NCBI RefSeq assembly: GCF_033001325.1
Contig: NZ_CP133111.1
Location: forward strand, 2,046,001 to 2,110,000
DNA: 64,000 bases
Direction of reading: 5' to 3'
DNA from: Rhodopseudomonas sp. BAL398
GTDB taxonomy: Bacteria; Pseudomonadota; Alphaproteobacteria; Rhizobiales; Xanthobacteraceae
Part shown: piece by piece, positions 27,161 to 38,871 of the stretch
Numbering within the stretch: the stretch's first letter is position 1
Layout of the letters: each line of letters begins with the position of its first letter
The notes under the pieces: generated by a model
The model's database searches: none
Seen by the model: only the letters and a program-made list of their open reading frames with translations
Told to the model about the DNA's origin: nothing
Translations under genes and position numbers: made by a program

Positions 27161-27222
27161 TTGCCGGTCTATCACCACCGCATTTTCCACGCCCGCATTT
27201 TTGAGCCGGACATGGTGCATCA

Positions 27223-27864
27223 ATGTATTACGACATTGCGATTGCGATATTCGCCGTCTACGGAATCCTGGCCATCCATGAACTCGGCCATCTCGTTGTC
27301 GCACGAGCCTTCGGGATTCGCACCTTTGGTCTGACGCTCGGCGTCGGACCCAAGCTCGTCGGATTTCGTTGTCCCTTGGGGGTCCATTGGACGATCGCTG
27401 CGCTGCCGATCGGCAGCAGCTGCAAGCTTTCCGCAGTCGCGGGCGCCGGTCCAGACAACGTCCAGACGGCACCGGCGGGCCGAGCCCTCGCGGATACCTC
27501 GATCGGCGAACGCGCCGCGATCTACGCGGCCGGCCCCGTGATGAACATCTGTGTGGCGGTCGGGCTGATCGGGGCGAGGAGCTGGAGCAATGGCGAGTTC
27601 TCGTTGTCGTGGATCGAACGCGCGGAAGCGACGACGATCGCGTTGATCGCAGGCATTTCGATCTTGATCGGCCTCTTCAATCTATTGCCGATCTTGCCAT
27701 TGGACGGCGGGGTTCTGGCACTGCTTGCGCTCGAAGCCAGACGGGGCAAGCCGCTGAGCCGCCGCAGCGAGAGCCATTTTCGTACTGTGGGGCAAGGCTT
27801 GATCACAGCGGCGAGCGTGTCGATCGCGATCTTGTTCGCGCTGCGCTACTGGCATCTGATCTAG
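27223..27864 (+). CDS. PDZ-less M50 site-2 metalloprotease
   Basis: A 213-aa integral membrane protease of the M50/S2P family. The first helix carries the zinc motif HELGH (FAVYGILAIHELGHLVVARAFGI, near residue 19). The second zinc-site motif is NLLPILPLDGG near residue 153, as in RseP. Between them there is only a short loop instead of the one or two PDZ domains of RseP, and total length is about half of RseP. It may cleave a membrane-bound substrate, possibly the adjacent TadG-like protein, though that is inference. The C-terminal part is two more hydrophobic segments. Confidence 0.8.
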   Translation: MYYDIAIAIFAVYGILAIHELGHLVVARAFGIRTFGLTLGVGPKLVGFRCPLGVHWTIAALPIGSSCKLSAVAGAGPDNVQTAPAGRALADTSIGERAAIYAAGPVMNICVAVGLIGARSWSNGEFSLSWIERAEATTIALIAGISILIGLFNLLPILPLDGGVLALLALEARRGKPLSRRSESHFRTVGQGLITAASVSIAILFALRYWHLI

Positions 27865-27874
27865 CCCGGCCGCC

Positions 27875-29260
27875 CTACTCCGCGGCCTCGCGGACGTAGC
27901 GCGCGCTCGGCGTCCGCATCGTCACCAACTCTTCCGCCGCGGTCGGGTGCAGCGCCATGGTGGCGTCGAAATCGGCCTTGGTGGCCTTCATCTTCACCGC
28001 CACCGCGATGATCTGGATCAGTTCGGCGGCTTCGGGGCCGACAATGTGGCAGCCCAGCACGCGGTCGGTCGTGCCATCGACGATCAGCTTCATCAGGATG
28101 CGGCCCTGATTGCCCGACAACGTCGCCTTGATCGGCCGGAAATCGGCCTTGTAGATATCGACGTGAGAGTGGATCGCACGCGCCTGCTGCTCGGTCAGCC
28201 CGACGGTGCCGACCTCAGGCTGCGAGAACACCGCGGTCGGAATATTGGAGTAGTCGACCGTGACGGGCCGCTTGCCGAACACGGTATCGGCAAAGGCGTG
28301 GCCCTCGCGGATCGCGACCGGGGTCAGATTGATCCGATGGGTGACGTCGCCGATGGCATAGATATGCGGCACCGAGCTTTGGCAGAATTCGTCGACGGCG
28401 ATGCCGCCATTGTCCGGATTGATGGCGACGCCGGCCTTCTCCAGCCCGAGATTGGCGACATTGGGATGGCGGCCGATCGCGAACATCACTTGGTCGGAGG
28501 CCACGCTGGATCCGTTCGACAGATGCGAGGTATATTCCGCCCCGTGCTTGTCGACTGCCGCGACCGTGCAGCCGGTCAGGATGGTGATGCCTTCGCGCTC
28601 CATCTCGGTGCGCACATGATTGCGGACGTCCTCGTCGAAGCCGCGCAGAATATTGTCGCCGCGATAGACCAGCGTGACGTCGCTGCCCAGGCCAGCGAAG
28701 ATGCAGGCGAATTCCAGCGCGATATAGCCGCCGCCCTGGATCAGGATGCGCTTGGGCAGCTCCGGCAGATAGAACACCTCGTTGGACGAGATCACATGCT
28801 CGATGCCGGGGATCGCCTTGCCGTGATTGGGCGCACCGCCGGTGGCGATCAGCACATAGCGCGCCCGCATGGTCTCGCCGGTGTCGAGGCGCAGCGTGTG
28901 GGCGTCATCGAACACCGCGCGGGATTTGACGACGCGGGCGCCGGATTTCTCGACATTGCTGGCGTAGATCGACTCCAGCCGGTCGATCTCCTTGTCCTTG
29001 TTGGCGATCAGTGTCGCCCAATCGAAGCGCGCGGGCGGAATCGTCCAGCCGAACCCGGCGGCGTCCTTGATCTCCTGATGGACATGCGAGGCATAGACCA
29101 TCAGCTTCTTCGGCACGCAGCCGCGGATCACGCAGGTGCCGCCGAAGCGATATTCCTCGGCGACGACGACGCGGGCGCCATGCCCGGCGGCGATCCGGGC
29201 GGCGCGCACGCCGCCAGAACCGCCGCCGATGACGAAGAGATCCGCGTCGAAATCAGTCAT
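27875..29260 (-). CDS. gor: glutathione-disulfide reductase
   Basis: A 461-aa class I flavoprotein disulfide reductase. The FAD motif is FVIGGGSGGVRAARIAAGHGA, with the redox-active disulfide in GGTCVIRGCVPKKLM. The NAD(P)H-binding region is ILIQGGGYIALEFACIFAGLG. The C-terminal catalytic His-Glu pair is in MALHPTAAEELVTM. IRGCVPKK fits glutathione reductase rather than lipoamide dehydrogenase or mercuric reductase. It reduces GSSG with NADPH in the cytoplasm. It converges with the M50 protease gene, with 10 nt between stops. Confidence 0.94.
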   Translation of the reverse strand: MTDFDADLFVIGGGSGGVRAARIAAGHGARVVVAEEYRFGGTCVIRGCVPKKLMVYASHVHQEIKDAAGFGWTIPPARFDWATLIANKDKEIDRLESIYASNVEKSGARVVKSRAVFDDAHTLRLDTGETMRARYVLIATGGAPNHGKAIPGIEHVISSNEVFYLPELPKRILIQGGGYIALEFACIFAGLGSDVTLVYRGDNILRGFDEDVRNHVRTEMEREGITILTGCTVAAVDKHGAEYTSHLSNGSSVASDQVMFAIGRHPNVANLGLEKAGVAINPDNGGIAVDEFCQSSVPHIYAIGDVTHRINLTPVAIREGHAFADTVFGKRPVTVDYSNIPTAVFSQPEVGTVGLTEQQARAIHSHVDIYKADFRPIKATLSGNQGRILMKLIVDGTTDRVLGCHIVGPEAAELIQIIAVAVKMKATKADFDATMALHPTAAEELVTMRTPSARYVREAAE

Positions 29261-29357
29261 CTCAGCATCCCGCTTGTTTGGCTCAGCGGTCCGCCTGATT
29301 CGACCGCGCGTTGGTTACGTCGTTCGGCGCCCGACCCGGTCAGGTCGGATGTCCTTG

Positions 29358-29867
29358 TCAGATCTCTTTGCCGCGCTTGCGCATCTCGGCGCGGAAGTCG
29401 GCATTGACCTCTTCGGAGAAGCTCTGCGCCCACTGGTTCATAAAGGCCATGCTGGCGGCAATCGACTTCGGCTCCTGCGTCAGCAGCTTCTTACCGAGCG
29501 GCGATTTGTAGAACGTCACCAGATCCTTCAATTCCTGTTCGGTGAAGTCCTCGGCATAGATCTTGGCCATGCCGTCCCCGATCTCGTGCTCGCGGCCCGC
29601 CAGCTTTTTGGCCACGATCAGCGCGACCTCCTTGAGGTCCTTCTGATAGTTGAGATTGTTGCGCAGCAACGCGTCCATGGTCCGTTGAACGATATTCGGC
29701 ACCGCGCTGGCATACATCGCGGCGGCGTTCTTCATCGTCAGGATTTCCTTCGCGGCCGCGAGTGCGGCCGGCGACGGTGGCTTGGCCTGCGCTTGCGCCT
29801 GGCTCCCCGACGCGGCGATGCCGAGCGCAATGACCGCGGCGAACAATGCGTTGAAAAGATACTTCAT
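29358..29867 (-). CDS. DUF2059 domain periplasmic protein
   Basis: A 169-aa secreted protein. Its signal peptide (MKYLFNALFAAVIALGIAASGSQAQAQA) is cleaved near residue 28. The mature part is a helical DUF2059 domain (PF09832), visible in FTEQELKDLVTFYKSPLGKKLL and EPKSIAASMAFMNQWAQ. Function is unknown. The ATG at 29867 has GGAG 7 nt upstream. It follows rpiA by 23 nt on the same strand, so the two are probably co-transcribed. Confidence 0.9.
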   Translation of the reverse strand: MKYLFNALFAAVIALGIAASGSQAQAQAKPPSPAALAAAKEILTMKNAAAMYASAVPNIVQRTMDALLRNNLNYQKDLKEVALIVAKKLAGREHEIGDGMAKIYAEDFTEQELKDLVTFYKSPLGKKLLTQEPKSIAASMAFMNQWAQSFSEEVNADFRAEMRKRGKEI

Positions 29868-29890
29868 TCCGATTCTCCAGAATTTCGGCA

Positions 29891-30589
29891 TTACGGCCGT
29901 TCGATCGTTCGAATTCCATTGGGGCCCGCAAGCATTGCCATGTTTGCCATTCGGATGAACAGCCCATGTTCGACAACGCCGGCGATCGCGGACAATAAAC
30001 CTGCTAGACGTGGGGCATCTTCGATCCGCCCCAGATGAGCATCCAGGATCCAGTGGCCGCCATCGGTGACGAAAGCATGGCCGTCCGGGCCATTTCGCAG
30101 CGCAATCGACCCGGATGCGCCGATCTGCGCCACCGCCCGCTCGATCGCCCGCCGGGTCGCCGCAAGGCCGAACGGGATCACCTCGACGGGCAAGGGAAAC
30201 CGACCCAGGGTGTCGACCCATTTCGATTCATCCGCAATCACGATCATGCGATCCGACGCCGCCGCGACGATCTTTTCGCGCAGCAACGCCCCGCCGCCGC
30301 CCTTGATCAGATTGAGCGCGGGATCGATTTCGTCGGCGCCGTCGACCGTCAGGTCGAGCCGGTCGATCTCGTCCAACGTGGTCAGCGCAATGCCGCAGCG
30401 CTGGGCGTCGGCGCGCGTGCCTTCCGAGGTCGGCACCGCCACGACATCGAGGCCGCCGCGCACCCGCTCGCCGAGCAGTTCGACGAAATGCTTGGCGGTC
30501 GAGCCGGTGCCAAGGCCAAGCTTCATCCCGTCGCGAACATGCTCCAGCGCGCAGGCCGCGGCCTTCCGTTTCAACTCATCCATCGTCAT
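29891..30589 (-). CDS. rpiA: ribose-5-phosphate isomerase A
   Basis: A 232-aa RpiA, interconverting ribose 5-phosphate and ribulose 5-phosphate in the pentose phosphate and Calvin cycles. Signatures are [13 protein letters not shown] (phosphate loop, about 25-37), [42 protein letters not shown] (catalytic Asp, Glu and Lys) and IADESKWV. Length is typical. An ATG two codons in (MDELKRKA) is an alternative start. Confidence 0.95.
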   Translation of the reverse strand: MTMDELKRKAAACALEHVRDGMKLGLGTGSTAKHFVELLGERVRGGLDVVAVPTSEGTRADAQRCGIALTTLDEIDRLDLTVDGADEIDPALNLIKGGGGALLREKIVAAASDRMIVIADESKWVDTLGRFPLPVEVIPFGLAATRRAIERAVAQIGASGSIALRNGPDGHAFVTDGGHWILDAHLGRIEDAPRLAGLLSAIAGVVEHGLFIRMANMAMLAGPNGIRTIERP

Positions 30590-30746
30590 CGCACGCCTCT
30601 TCCCCGATTTCGCGCCGTAGCAGCCCCCGCCTCGGCCCCTTGGCCGGCCTATCTAGCGGCGTTTGGCGGTCGCGAACAGGGCGGATTATCCCAATGAACG
30701 AACCGACCCAGTTGCATGATCGCGCCCGGGACGCTAGCGATTTGCC

Positions 30747-31433
30747 ATGACATCATCACCCATCATCGTATTCGACCTCGACGGCACGCTGGTTGACACC
30801 GCCCCGGACCTGATCAACGCGCTGAATCACATCCTGACCCGCGAAGGCATGCCGGCGGTACCGATCGCCACCGCGCGCAACATGATCGGTCAGGGCGCCA
30901 GACGGCTGCTGGAACGCGGCCTGGAGCTCGACGGCCGCGCCTTCAGCCCGGCCGATATGGCGCGGTTGACCGAGGATTTCATCAGCTATTACGCGGCCCA
31001 TATCGCCGACGAATCGCGCCCCTTCGAGGGCCTCGAGGCCACGCTCGACGAATTGTCCGGCCTCGGCTACCGCTTCGCGGTCTGCACCAACAAGCTGGAA
31101 TGGCTGTCCAAGCTGCTGATCGAGCGGCTCGACATGACGTCGCGATTCGCCGCGATCTGCGGTGCCGACACCTTCGGAGTGGCCAAGCCTGACCCGACCA
31201 TCCTGCGCGAAACCGTCGCCCGGGCCGGCGGCCAGCTCGCCAATGCGGTGATGGTGGGCGATGCCGGGCCTGATGTCGGGGTCGCCCGTCGCGCCGGGGT
31301 TCCGGTGATCGGGGTCGAGTTCGGCTATACGGAAACCCCGATCGCCGAGCTCAAGCCGGACCTGCTGATCAGCCATATGCGCGAACTGCCGGACGCCGTG
31401 GCGCGCCTCCTGCCGTTGGCGCGACCGGCGTAA
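30747..31433 (+). CDS. gph: HAD-family phosphatase, phosphoglycolate phosphatase type
   Basis: A 228-aa HAD hydrolase. Motif I is VFDLDGTLVDT, with nucleophile Asp10 and Asp12. Motif II is in FAVCTNK, motif III is the Lys of FGVAKPDP, and motif IV is MVGDAGPDV. The cap domain sequence (LINALNHILTREGM, RNMIGQGARRLLERGL) fits phosphoglycolate phosphatase, which removes 2-phosphoglycolate from Rubisco oxygenation or DNA repair. It is transcribed divergently from rpiA. Confidence 0.88.
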   Translation: MTSSPIIVFDLDGTLVDTAPDLINALNHILTREGMPAVPIATARNMIGQGARRLLERGLELDGRAFSPADMARLTEDFISYYAAHIADESRPFEGLEATLDELSGLGYRFAVCTNKLEWLSKLLIERLDMTSRFAAICGADTFGVAKPDPTILRETVARAGGQLANAVMVGDAGPDVGVARRAGVPVIGVEFGYTETPIAELKPDLLISHMRELPDAVARLLPLARPA

Positions 31434-31477
31434 CAATCTGAAATATCAGGGGAAAAACACAACATCCGAAAGTCTTA

Positions 31478-31493
31478 TTAACCATATCTTAAC
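31478..31493. promoter_or_regulatory. TTAA-N7-TTAAC site, CtrA-box-like
   Basis: TTAA at 31478-31481, seven bases (CCATATC), then TTAAC at 31489-31493. This matches the CtrA consensus exactly. It lies about 92 nt upstream of the lipoprotein start. Short motifs like this also arise by chance; no binding evidence exists here. Confidence 0.45.
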
Positions 31494-31584
31494 GATTGCG
31501 CTGGGACCAGTTGCCAGCCCAATCGGACGCTCTTATGGTCGCCCGCAGTGTGGCAGTTGGCCGCAGCAAAGTGGCGGATTTAGC

Positions 31585-32025
31585 ATGCGTCGAGTCATTG
31601 TCATTACCGTTGCGGCCTTGGGTCTGGCCGGCTGTTCCTCCATGGACGCCTTCAAGTCGGAGCCCAAGCCAGTCGCTGTCCAGCTCGAATCGGTTCCGCC
31701 CGGCGCCGACGCCAGCACATCGGCCGGCCCCGGATGCAAGACCCCCTGTTCCGTCTCCGTCCCGCCGAGCGATTTCAGCGTGACCTTCACGATGGACAAG
31801 TTCGTGCCGGTGACCGTCCCGGTGCAGGTGGTGACCAAGGAAGGCAATCTGTTCACCGCGGCGACCACGACCGTCGATCCCAATCCAGTGTCCGCAGAAT
31901 TGCAGCCGGCCAAGCCGGTGCGACATCGCCGCGGCCGGTCGGCGCCGCGCAAGCCGAGGGCTGCGGCCTCCGCCCCGGCAGCGGCCAGTTCGGCGTTTCC
32001 CGCCCCCGACGCCGCTGCCCGCTGA
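31585..32025 (+). CDS. small lipoprotein with PEGA-like domain
   Basis: A 146-aa lipoprotein. The signal ends in the lipobox LAGC with Cys17. The mature part has a PEGA-like beta-strand pattern (VAVQLESVPPGADASTSAG, CKTPCSVSVPPSDFSVTFTMDKFVPVTVPVQVV), a fold often found on surface proteins. The C-terminus is basic then Ala-rich (KPVRHRRGRSAPRKPRAAAS). Function is unknown. A CtrA-like box lies upstream. It is followed by moaA, which has its own short leader. Confidence 0.8.
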   Translation: MRRVIVITVAALGLAGCSSMDAFKSEPKPVAVQLESVPPGADASTSAGPGCKTPCSVSVPPSDFSVTFTMDKFVPVTVPVQVVTKEGNLFTAATTTVDPNPVSAELQPAKPVRHRRGRSAPRKPRAAASAPAAASSAFPAPDAAAR

Positions 32026-32132
32026 GCGGGCCGCACAGCGGGATACCATCCCGATTGTGTCAGCCCGACTTCATGCATAGATATTGACGAGCCGGATGCC
32101 GCCCCCGCGGCATCACCAACCAGGCGCGTCGC

Positions 32133-33167
32133 ATGATCAAGCCGTCGTTCAACTTGCCCGCCGCCGAATCGCGGCCGATGACCGACCCGTTCGGCCGAAC
32201 CATCAGCTATTTGCGGGTCTCGATCACCGATCGCTGCGATTTCCGCTGCGTCTATTGCATGTCGGAAGACATGACCTTTCTGCCGCGCGCCGACCTGTTG
32301 ACGCTCGAGGAACTGGATCGGCTGTGCACCGCCTTCATCGCCAAGGGCGTGCGTAAGCTGCGGCTGACCGGCGGCGAACCTTTGGTCCGACGCAACATGA
32401 TGTCGCTGGTGCGCTCGCTGTCGCGCCATCTGTCCAGCGGCGCCCTGAACGAGCTGACGCTGACGACCAACGGGTCGCAATTGGAGCGATATGCCGCCGA
32501 ACTCGCCGATTGCGGCGTGCGCCGGATCAATGTCTCGCTCGACACGCTGGATCCGATGAAGTTCCGCGCCATCACCCGCTGGGGCGACCTCGACAAGGTG
32601 CTGGCCGGGATCGCGGCGGCGCGCGCCGCCGGCCTCGCGGTCAAGATCAACGCGGTGGCGCTGAAGGGCACCAATGAGGATGAAATCCCGGCGCTGATGC
32701 AATGGGCGCACGGCCTCGGCATGGGGTTGACCCTGATCGAGGTGATGCCGCTCGGCGAGATCGGCGAAGGCCGGATCGATCAATATCTGCCGCTGTCGCA
32801 GGTTCGGGCGCGGCTCGCCGATCGCTACACGTTGACCGACCTTGCCGACGACACCGGCGGCCCCGCCCGCTATGTCGGGGTCGGCGAGACCGGCGGCAAG
32901 CTCGGATTCATCACCCCGATGACGCATAATTTCTGCGAATCCTGCAACCGCGTCCGTGTCACCTGCACCGGCACGCTGCACACCTGCCTCGGCCACGAGG
33001 ATGCCTCGGATCTGCGCCGGCCGCTGCGGGCCTCGCCCGACGACGCCCTGCTCGCCGAGGCGATCGACCGCGCCATCGGGTTGAAGCCGAAGGGCCACGA
33101 TTTCATCATCGACCGCGCCCACAACCGCCCCAGCGTCAGCCGCCATATGAGTGTCACCGGCGGCTGA
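32133..33167 (+). CDS. moaA: GTP 3',8-cyclase, molybdenum cofactor synthesis
   Basis: A 344-aa radical SAM enzyme that starts molybdopterin synthesis from GTP. The N-terminal [4Fe-4S] motif is CDFRCVYC (Cys35, 39, 42). The C-terminal cluster Cys are in [21 protein letters not shown], and the GTP-binding [11 protein letters not shown] is present. The protein ends in the Gly-Gly (TGG) needed for activity in this family. Start ATG 32133, or ATG 32178 (MTDPFGRT). No other moa gene is adjacent. Confidence 0.95.
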   Translation: MIKPSFNLPAAESRPMTDPFGRTISYLRVSITDRCDFRCVYCMSEDMTFLPRADLLTLEELDRLCTAFIAKGVRKLRLTGGEPLVRRNMMSLVRSLSRHLSSGALNELTLTTNGSQLERYAAELADCGVRRINVSLDTLDPMKFRAITRWGDLDKVLAGIAAARAAGLAVKINAVALKGTNEDEIPALMQWAHGLGMGLTLIEVMPLGEIGEGRIDQYLPLSQVRARLADRYTLTDLADDTGGPARYVGVGETGGKLGFITPMTHNFCESCNRVRVTCTGTLHTCLGHEDASDLRRPLRASPDDALLAEAIDRAIGLKPKGHDFIIDRAHNRPSVSRHMSVTGG

Positions 33168-33334
33168 GCGGCGCCCGGTCCCCTGTATAACAGCTTGATC
33201 CGGCGTCCCTTTGTCGATTTTCCAATTGACGATCGCGCGGCGCGCTGAAATGGTGCCGACGCTTATCACCCCGCGGCTGAACCAGCCGGTGCCGGCTCTG
33301 GCATTGACGATCGGGGCGACATGGGAGGCGGCCA

Positions 33335-33949
33335 TTGCGGGCTTTGCTGGGACTGAGCCGGGGAATTGACGCGTTCAACAGCCTGATCGGCCGCTGGCTG
33401 TCATGGCTGATCGTCGTCGCCGTGATCATTTCGGCTACCAACGCAATCGTTCGAAAAATATTCGACATGTCGTCGAACTCGTTTCTCGAATTGCAATGGG
33501 TGCTGTTCAGCGTCGTGTTCCTGCTGTGCTCACCCTGGACGCTTCTCGACAACGAACACATCCGCATCGACATCATCAACCACGCTTTGCCGCTGCGCCT
33601 GCGCGGCTGGATCGACATGATCGGGCACCTGTTTTTCCTGATCCCGTTCACGCTGGTGATGCTGTATTTCTCGGTGCCGTTCTTCCTGGTCTCATTGAGC
33701 CAGGACGAGCAATCCTTCAGCGCCGGCGGATTGCCGCAATGGCCGGCGAAATCGCTGATCATGATCGCCTGCGTGCTGCTGCTGATCCAGGCCATTTCCG
33801 AGATCATCAAACGCGCCGCGATGATGTTGGGAATCATTCCGGATTCCAACGCCACCGTCATTAGCGCGCAACGCGCCGCCGAACTCGAAGCCGAGCGACT
33901 GGTGATGCACATCGCCGGTGAGAAGCGCACCGCCGGCGAAAAAACTTGA
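33335..33949 (+). CDS. dctQ: TRAP transporter small permease (DctQ)
   Basis: A 204-aa four-helix DctQ subunit (PF04290). It has a TTG start at 33335 with GGGAGG 6 nt before it; no ATG or GTG fits better. The family's E-x2-W in SNSFLELQWVLFSVVF is present, with hydrophobic helices near residues 20-38, 55-70, 92-112 and 140-160. It forms the sodium-driven importer with DctM, which starts 52 nt downstream. The long SSNSFLELQ-type N-terminal half is typical of the TakQ/mannitol-chloroaromatic TRAP group. Confidence 0.9.
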   Translation: MRALLGLSRGIDAFNSLIGRWLSWLIVVAVIISATNAIVRKIFDMSSNSFLELQWVLFSVVFLLCSPWTLLDNEHIRIDIINHALPLRLRGWIDMIGHLFFLIPFTLVMLYFSVPFFLVSLSQDEQSFSAGGLPQWPAKSLIMIACVLLLIQAISEIIKRAAMMLGIIPDSNATVISAQRAAELEAERLVMHIAGEKRTAGEKT

Positions 33950-34001
33950 GCCGCAGCGCGGTCATCGAGCTGAAAAGCAATTTCCTGGGGACCTATTTCC
34001 A

Positions 34002-35840
<1,839 letters not shown>

Positions 35841-35887
35841 GCTGAGCGCTCGGGCGCGCACGCCCCACGCCCCACGCCCAAGAGCCT

Positions 35888-36010
35888 GTCATTCCGGGGC
35901 ACTGGCGGCGCAAGCCGCCGGTGAACCCGAAATCTCGCTCCATCTCCCTTCGTGCCTTGCCGCGAGATTCCGGGTTCGCGCGCGCTGATGCGCGCGCGCC
36001 CCGGAATGAC
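35888..36010. repeat. inverted repeat with GTCATTCCGGGGC termini, copy 2
   Basis: The outer arms are GTCATTCCGGGGC and GCCCCGGAATGAC. The inner arms TGAACCCGAAATCTCG and CGAGATTCCGGGTTCG are near-complements. Same family as 15154-15275. It lies between the convergent dctM and dctP genes. Confidence 0.85.
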
Positions 36011-36039
36011 GTTGTCGGTCGAAGGGCGCAGGCCAATGC

Positions 36040-36072
36040 AAAAAAAGCCCGGCCTTCTGGCGAAGGCCGGGC
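36040..36072 (-). terminator. Rho-independent terminator of dctP
   Basis: On the minus strand: GCCCGGCCTTC-GCCA-GAAGGCCGGGC followed by TTTTTTT. A perfect 11-bp GC-rich stem, tetraloop and U7 run, 27 nt after the dctP stop. This is the clearest intrinsic terminator in the window. Confidence 0.93.
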
Positions 36073-36098
36073 GTCTTGTTCTGCGGTGAAAGCCTGGA

Positions 36099-37223
<1,125 letters not shown>

Positions 37224-37352
37224 TCATGGCGCGTGGTCGCCCCACAATGCGGTTCGCCTTCCCTAGCAGGCTTTGGCGCGAGGGGTCTGTAGCACGGATG
37301 GGTGCCTGCGGAAAACGGCTGCAACAAGTTCGGTCGAAAACATTGTACGAAA

Positions 37353-37364
37353 GTCGCATGCGAC
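37353..37364. promoter_or_regulatory. 12-bp perfect palindrome upstream of dctP
   Basis: GTCGCATGCGAC, 166 nt upstream of the dctP start in the 243-bp dctP/apbC spacer. A TACAAT hexamer on the minus strand lies a few bases further downstream. It could be an operator; nothing more supports it. Confidence 0.3.
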
Positions 37365-37430
37365 GATCCGCGCGGGACTCGATCGGCGCACGTCAACTCG
37401 CAGTGTGCACTGCAGTATCAATAGCGCCGC

Positions 37431-38558
37431 TCAGGCGGCGGCGGTCAGTTTGAGCTGATCCCTGACCTTGGCGGCGATATCGCGGTAGGCGGCCGCATGC
37501 GGCCCATCGGGCTCGCTCGCCACCACCGGCGTTCCGGAATCCGAGGTGGCGCGGATCGACATATGCAGCGGGATCTCGCCCAGGAACGGCACCCCGAGCC
37601 GCTCCGATTCCTGGCGCGCGCCGCCATGGCCGAAAATGTCGGATCTGGTGCCGCATTCCGGGCACTGGAAATAGCTCATGTTCTCGACCACCCCGAGAAT
37701 CGGCACGTTGAGCTTGCTGAACATCGCAATGCCGCGCCTGGCATCGATCAGCGCCAGATCCTGCGGCGTCGAGACGATCACGGCCCCCTTCAACGGGACG
37801 TTCTGCGCCAGCGTCAGCTGGGCGTCGCCTGTGCCCGGCGGCATGTCGACCACCAGCACGTCGAGCGTGCCCCAGGCGACGTCGCGCAGCATCTGGGTGA
37901 TCGCCGACATCACCATCGGCCCGCGCCAGATCATCGCGACCTCCTCCTCGACCAGAAACCCGATCGACATGATCGACAGCCCGAACCGCTCGATCGGAAT
38001 CATCTTGCGCTCGTCGTCGAGTACGGGTTTTTCGCTGATGCCGGTCAGCCGCGGCACCGAGGGGCCGTAGATGTCGGCGTCGAGCAGCCCGACCCGCAGC
38101 CCGAGGCTGCGCAGGCCCAGCGCCAGATTGAGCGCCGTGGTGGATTTGCCGACGCCGCCCTTGCCGGATGCCACGGCGATGATGGCGGCAACGCCGGGGA
38201 TCTCGGCCTGTTTCGACATCGGCGATGCGGGTCCGGGTCCCGCCGACGGCTTGTGCGCCGAAGCCGGGGCCACGCCGTGGTCATGCCGATGCGGCTGCGG
38301 CGCCGCGCCCGGCCGGCGCTCGGCGGTGAGCGCGATCATCGCGCCGGTGACGCCCGGGATGGCGCGCACTGCGGTTTCCGCCGCGGCCCGCACGCTCTCC
38401 CAGGCCTTCGCCTCCGCGGCGTCCACATTGATGGAGAAATACACTTTGCCATTGTTGACGGCGATCTCCGACAGCACCTTGGCCTTGGTGAGGGAGACGC
38501 CACGCGGCGACATCACTTGCGCCAAACGATCGAGAATTTGCTGTTGGGTGACGGTCAC
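37431..38558 (-). CDS. apbC: Mrp/ApbC-family iron-sulfur cluster carrier ATPase
   Basis: A 375-aa Mrp/NBP35 ATPase. An N-terminal DUF59/MIP18-like domain (about 1-80) is followed by a His/Pro/Ala-rich linker (QPHRHDHGVAPASAH) and the P-loop domain with deviant Walker A GKGGVGKSTTALNLALGL. Cluster-binding Cys are in YFQCPECGTRSDIFG. It loads [4Fe-4S] clusters on target proteins. The GTG at 38558 is chosen because AGGAG lies 6 nt upstream; a frame extension to 38582 adds only 8 residues and crosses that site. Confidence 0.92.
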   Translation of the reverse strand: MTVTQQQILDRLAQVMSPRGVSLTKAKVLSEIAVNNGKVYFSINVDAAEAKAWESVRAAAETAVRAIPGVTGAMIALTAERRPGAAPQPHRHDHGVAPASAHKPSAGPGPASPMSKQAEIPGVAAIIAVASGKGGVGKSTTALNLALGLRSLGLRVGLLDADIYGPSVPRLTGISEKPVLDDERKMIPIERFGLSIMSIGFLVEEEVAMIWRGPMVMSAITQMLRDVAWGTLDVLVVDMPPGTGDAQLTLAQNVPLKGAVIVSTPQDLALIDARRGIAMFSKLNVPILGVVENMSYFQCPECGTRSDIFGHGGARQESERLGVPFLGEIPLHMSIRATSDSGTPVVASEPDGPHAAAYRDIAAKVRDQLKLTAAA

Positions 38559-38871
38559 TGAAATCTCCTGCGTGGTGGCCAAGTTTCACAGCCGAGTGTC
38601 ACAGGCAAGTGGGACGGCCGAGCCCAGACCGACCACAAGCCGACCATCTATTCAAGGTATGAATTGGGCCGAGTGTTGGGGCGCCAATCTGCCCCGCGCA
38701 TGCGCCGCTTCGTAGTTCGGCTCGATCATCCTTCGGGCGTTGCCAGCCATCGCTTAAGGTTTATGCTGCACGTCCACCTTGCCGAGCCGCTTTCGCCGGC
38801 TCCGACGATCCCATTTTTCCACCACATTTCGGCAAGCCCCGGCTTGTGTCGAAAAAACTGAAGGTTGCATC

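Noticed and set aside
32026-32132. Molybdenum-cofactor riboswitch upstream of moaA
   Set aside because: The 107-bp leader is too short and shows no convincing multi-stem fold by eye.
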